Part shown: piece after piece, positions 63,949-64,000 of the stretch
Layout: each line of letters begins with the position of its first letter
Position numbering within the stretch: position 1 is the first letter of the stretch
From: an uncultured Flavobacteriaceae bacterium
GTDB taxonomy: Bacteria; Bacteroidota; Bacteroidia; Flavobacteriales; Flavobacteriaceae
Assembly: GCA_947493175.1 (NCBI GenBank)
Contig: CANLQD010000002.1
Coordinates: 62,001-126,000 of the forward strand
Length of the DNA stretch: 64,000 bases
Direction: 5' to 3'
The notes under the pieces: model-generated
The model's database searches: none
What the model was told of the DNA's origin: nothing
What the model saw: only the letters and a program-made list of their open reading frames with translations
Position numbers and translations under genes: made by a program

Positions 63949-64000
63949 ATTCCTTTTCCTTTACTACAAATGAATGCTAGTCGGTTCGCAAAGATCAAGC

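Overview
The window is chromosomal DNA from a marine-type flavobacterium (Bacteroidota, Flavobacteriaceae; the Zobellia/Maribacter/Arenibacter group is my guess, not proven). Reasons: Bacteroidetes-only families (T6SS subtype iii TssN/TssO, DUF4138 TraN, TraO, DUF5011/DUF5018 surface repeats), lipoproteins with short LxxC boxes, -7 boxes of the TAnnTTTG type, and a GH39/GH16/uronate gene content. No rRNA, tRNA, CRISPR array, integrase or transposase was seen.

Layout. 1-5.2 kb: a serine hydrolase cut by the left edge, an SMP-30-like lipoprotein, an NAD-dependent epimerase, then a decayed stretch (3.2-4.7 kb) with a lone hypothetical gene and two pseudogenes. 5.4-10.3 kb: a DUF4386 membrane protein and a sugar-acid operon (SDR, IolB-type isomerase, FadR-type GntR regulator, GH39) headed by a UxuR/ExuR-like palindrome. 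11.5-16.8 kb: leucine operon leuC-[four-helix-bundle gene]-leuD-leuA-leuB with a strong terminator. 17-18.5 kb: a lipoprotein and a DUF3592 protein.

18.7-48.4 kb is the accessory core: a type VI secretion locus of subtype iii. The minus-strand arm runs NlpC/P60 lipoprotein, tssG, tssN, tssK, tssO, tssH, tssE, tssF, vgrG, a putative adaptor, a DUF4280(PAAR-like)-PoNe DNase effector, its PoNi immunity protein, a DUF6630-like protein, a decayed toxin tail, Imm26 and another immunity-like gene. The plus-strand arm runs a PKD membrane protein (TssP-like), tssD1, tssB, tssC, tssD2, a candidate pore-forming effector, a four-helix membrane immunity candidate, and then genes related to the outer-membrane end of Bacteroidetes conjugation machines: TraN (DUF4138), TraO and a giant lipoprotein with a TraQ-like N-terminus. 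A second TraN paralogue sits at the far left flank, so TraN-like genes bracket the locus. No other conjugation gene is present. The two arms diverge from a 56-base region holding a short palindrome.

48.4-64 kb: a pseudogene, an unknown protein, then housekeeping genes: recG, an M1 aminopeptidase, a patatin, two envelope proteins, an FMN glutamate-synthase-like oxidoreductase, an M20 amidohydrolase, a DsrE protein, a UvrD/PcrA helicase, a GH16 lipoprotein and a small lipoprotein. A dispersed intergenic element beginning with the dyad CTCGATAATCGAG occurs four times, three of them just upstream of start codons.

The most novel points are the TraN/TraO/TraQ-like cassette attached to a T6SS, the tssD2-linked effector/immunity pair, and frameshifted or truncated gene remnants in gaps that look empty to a start-to-stop gene caller. 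All family assignments are from reading and memory of family motifs; no search was run.
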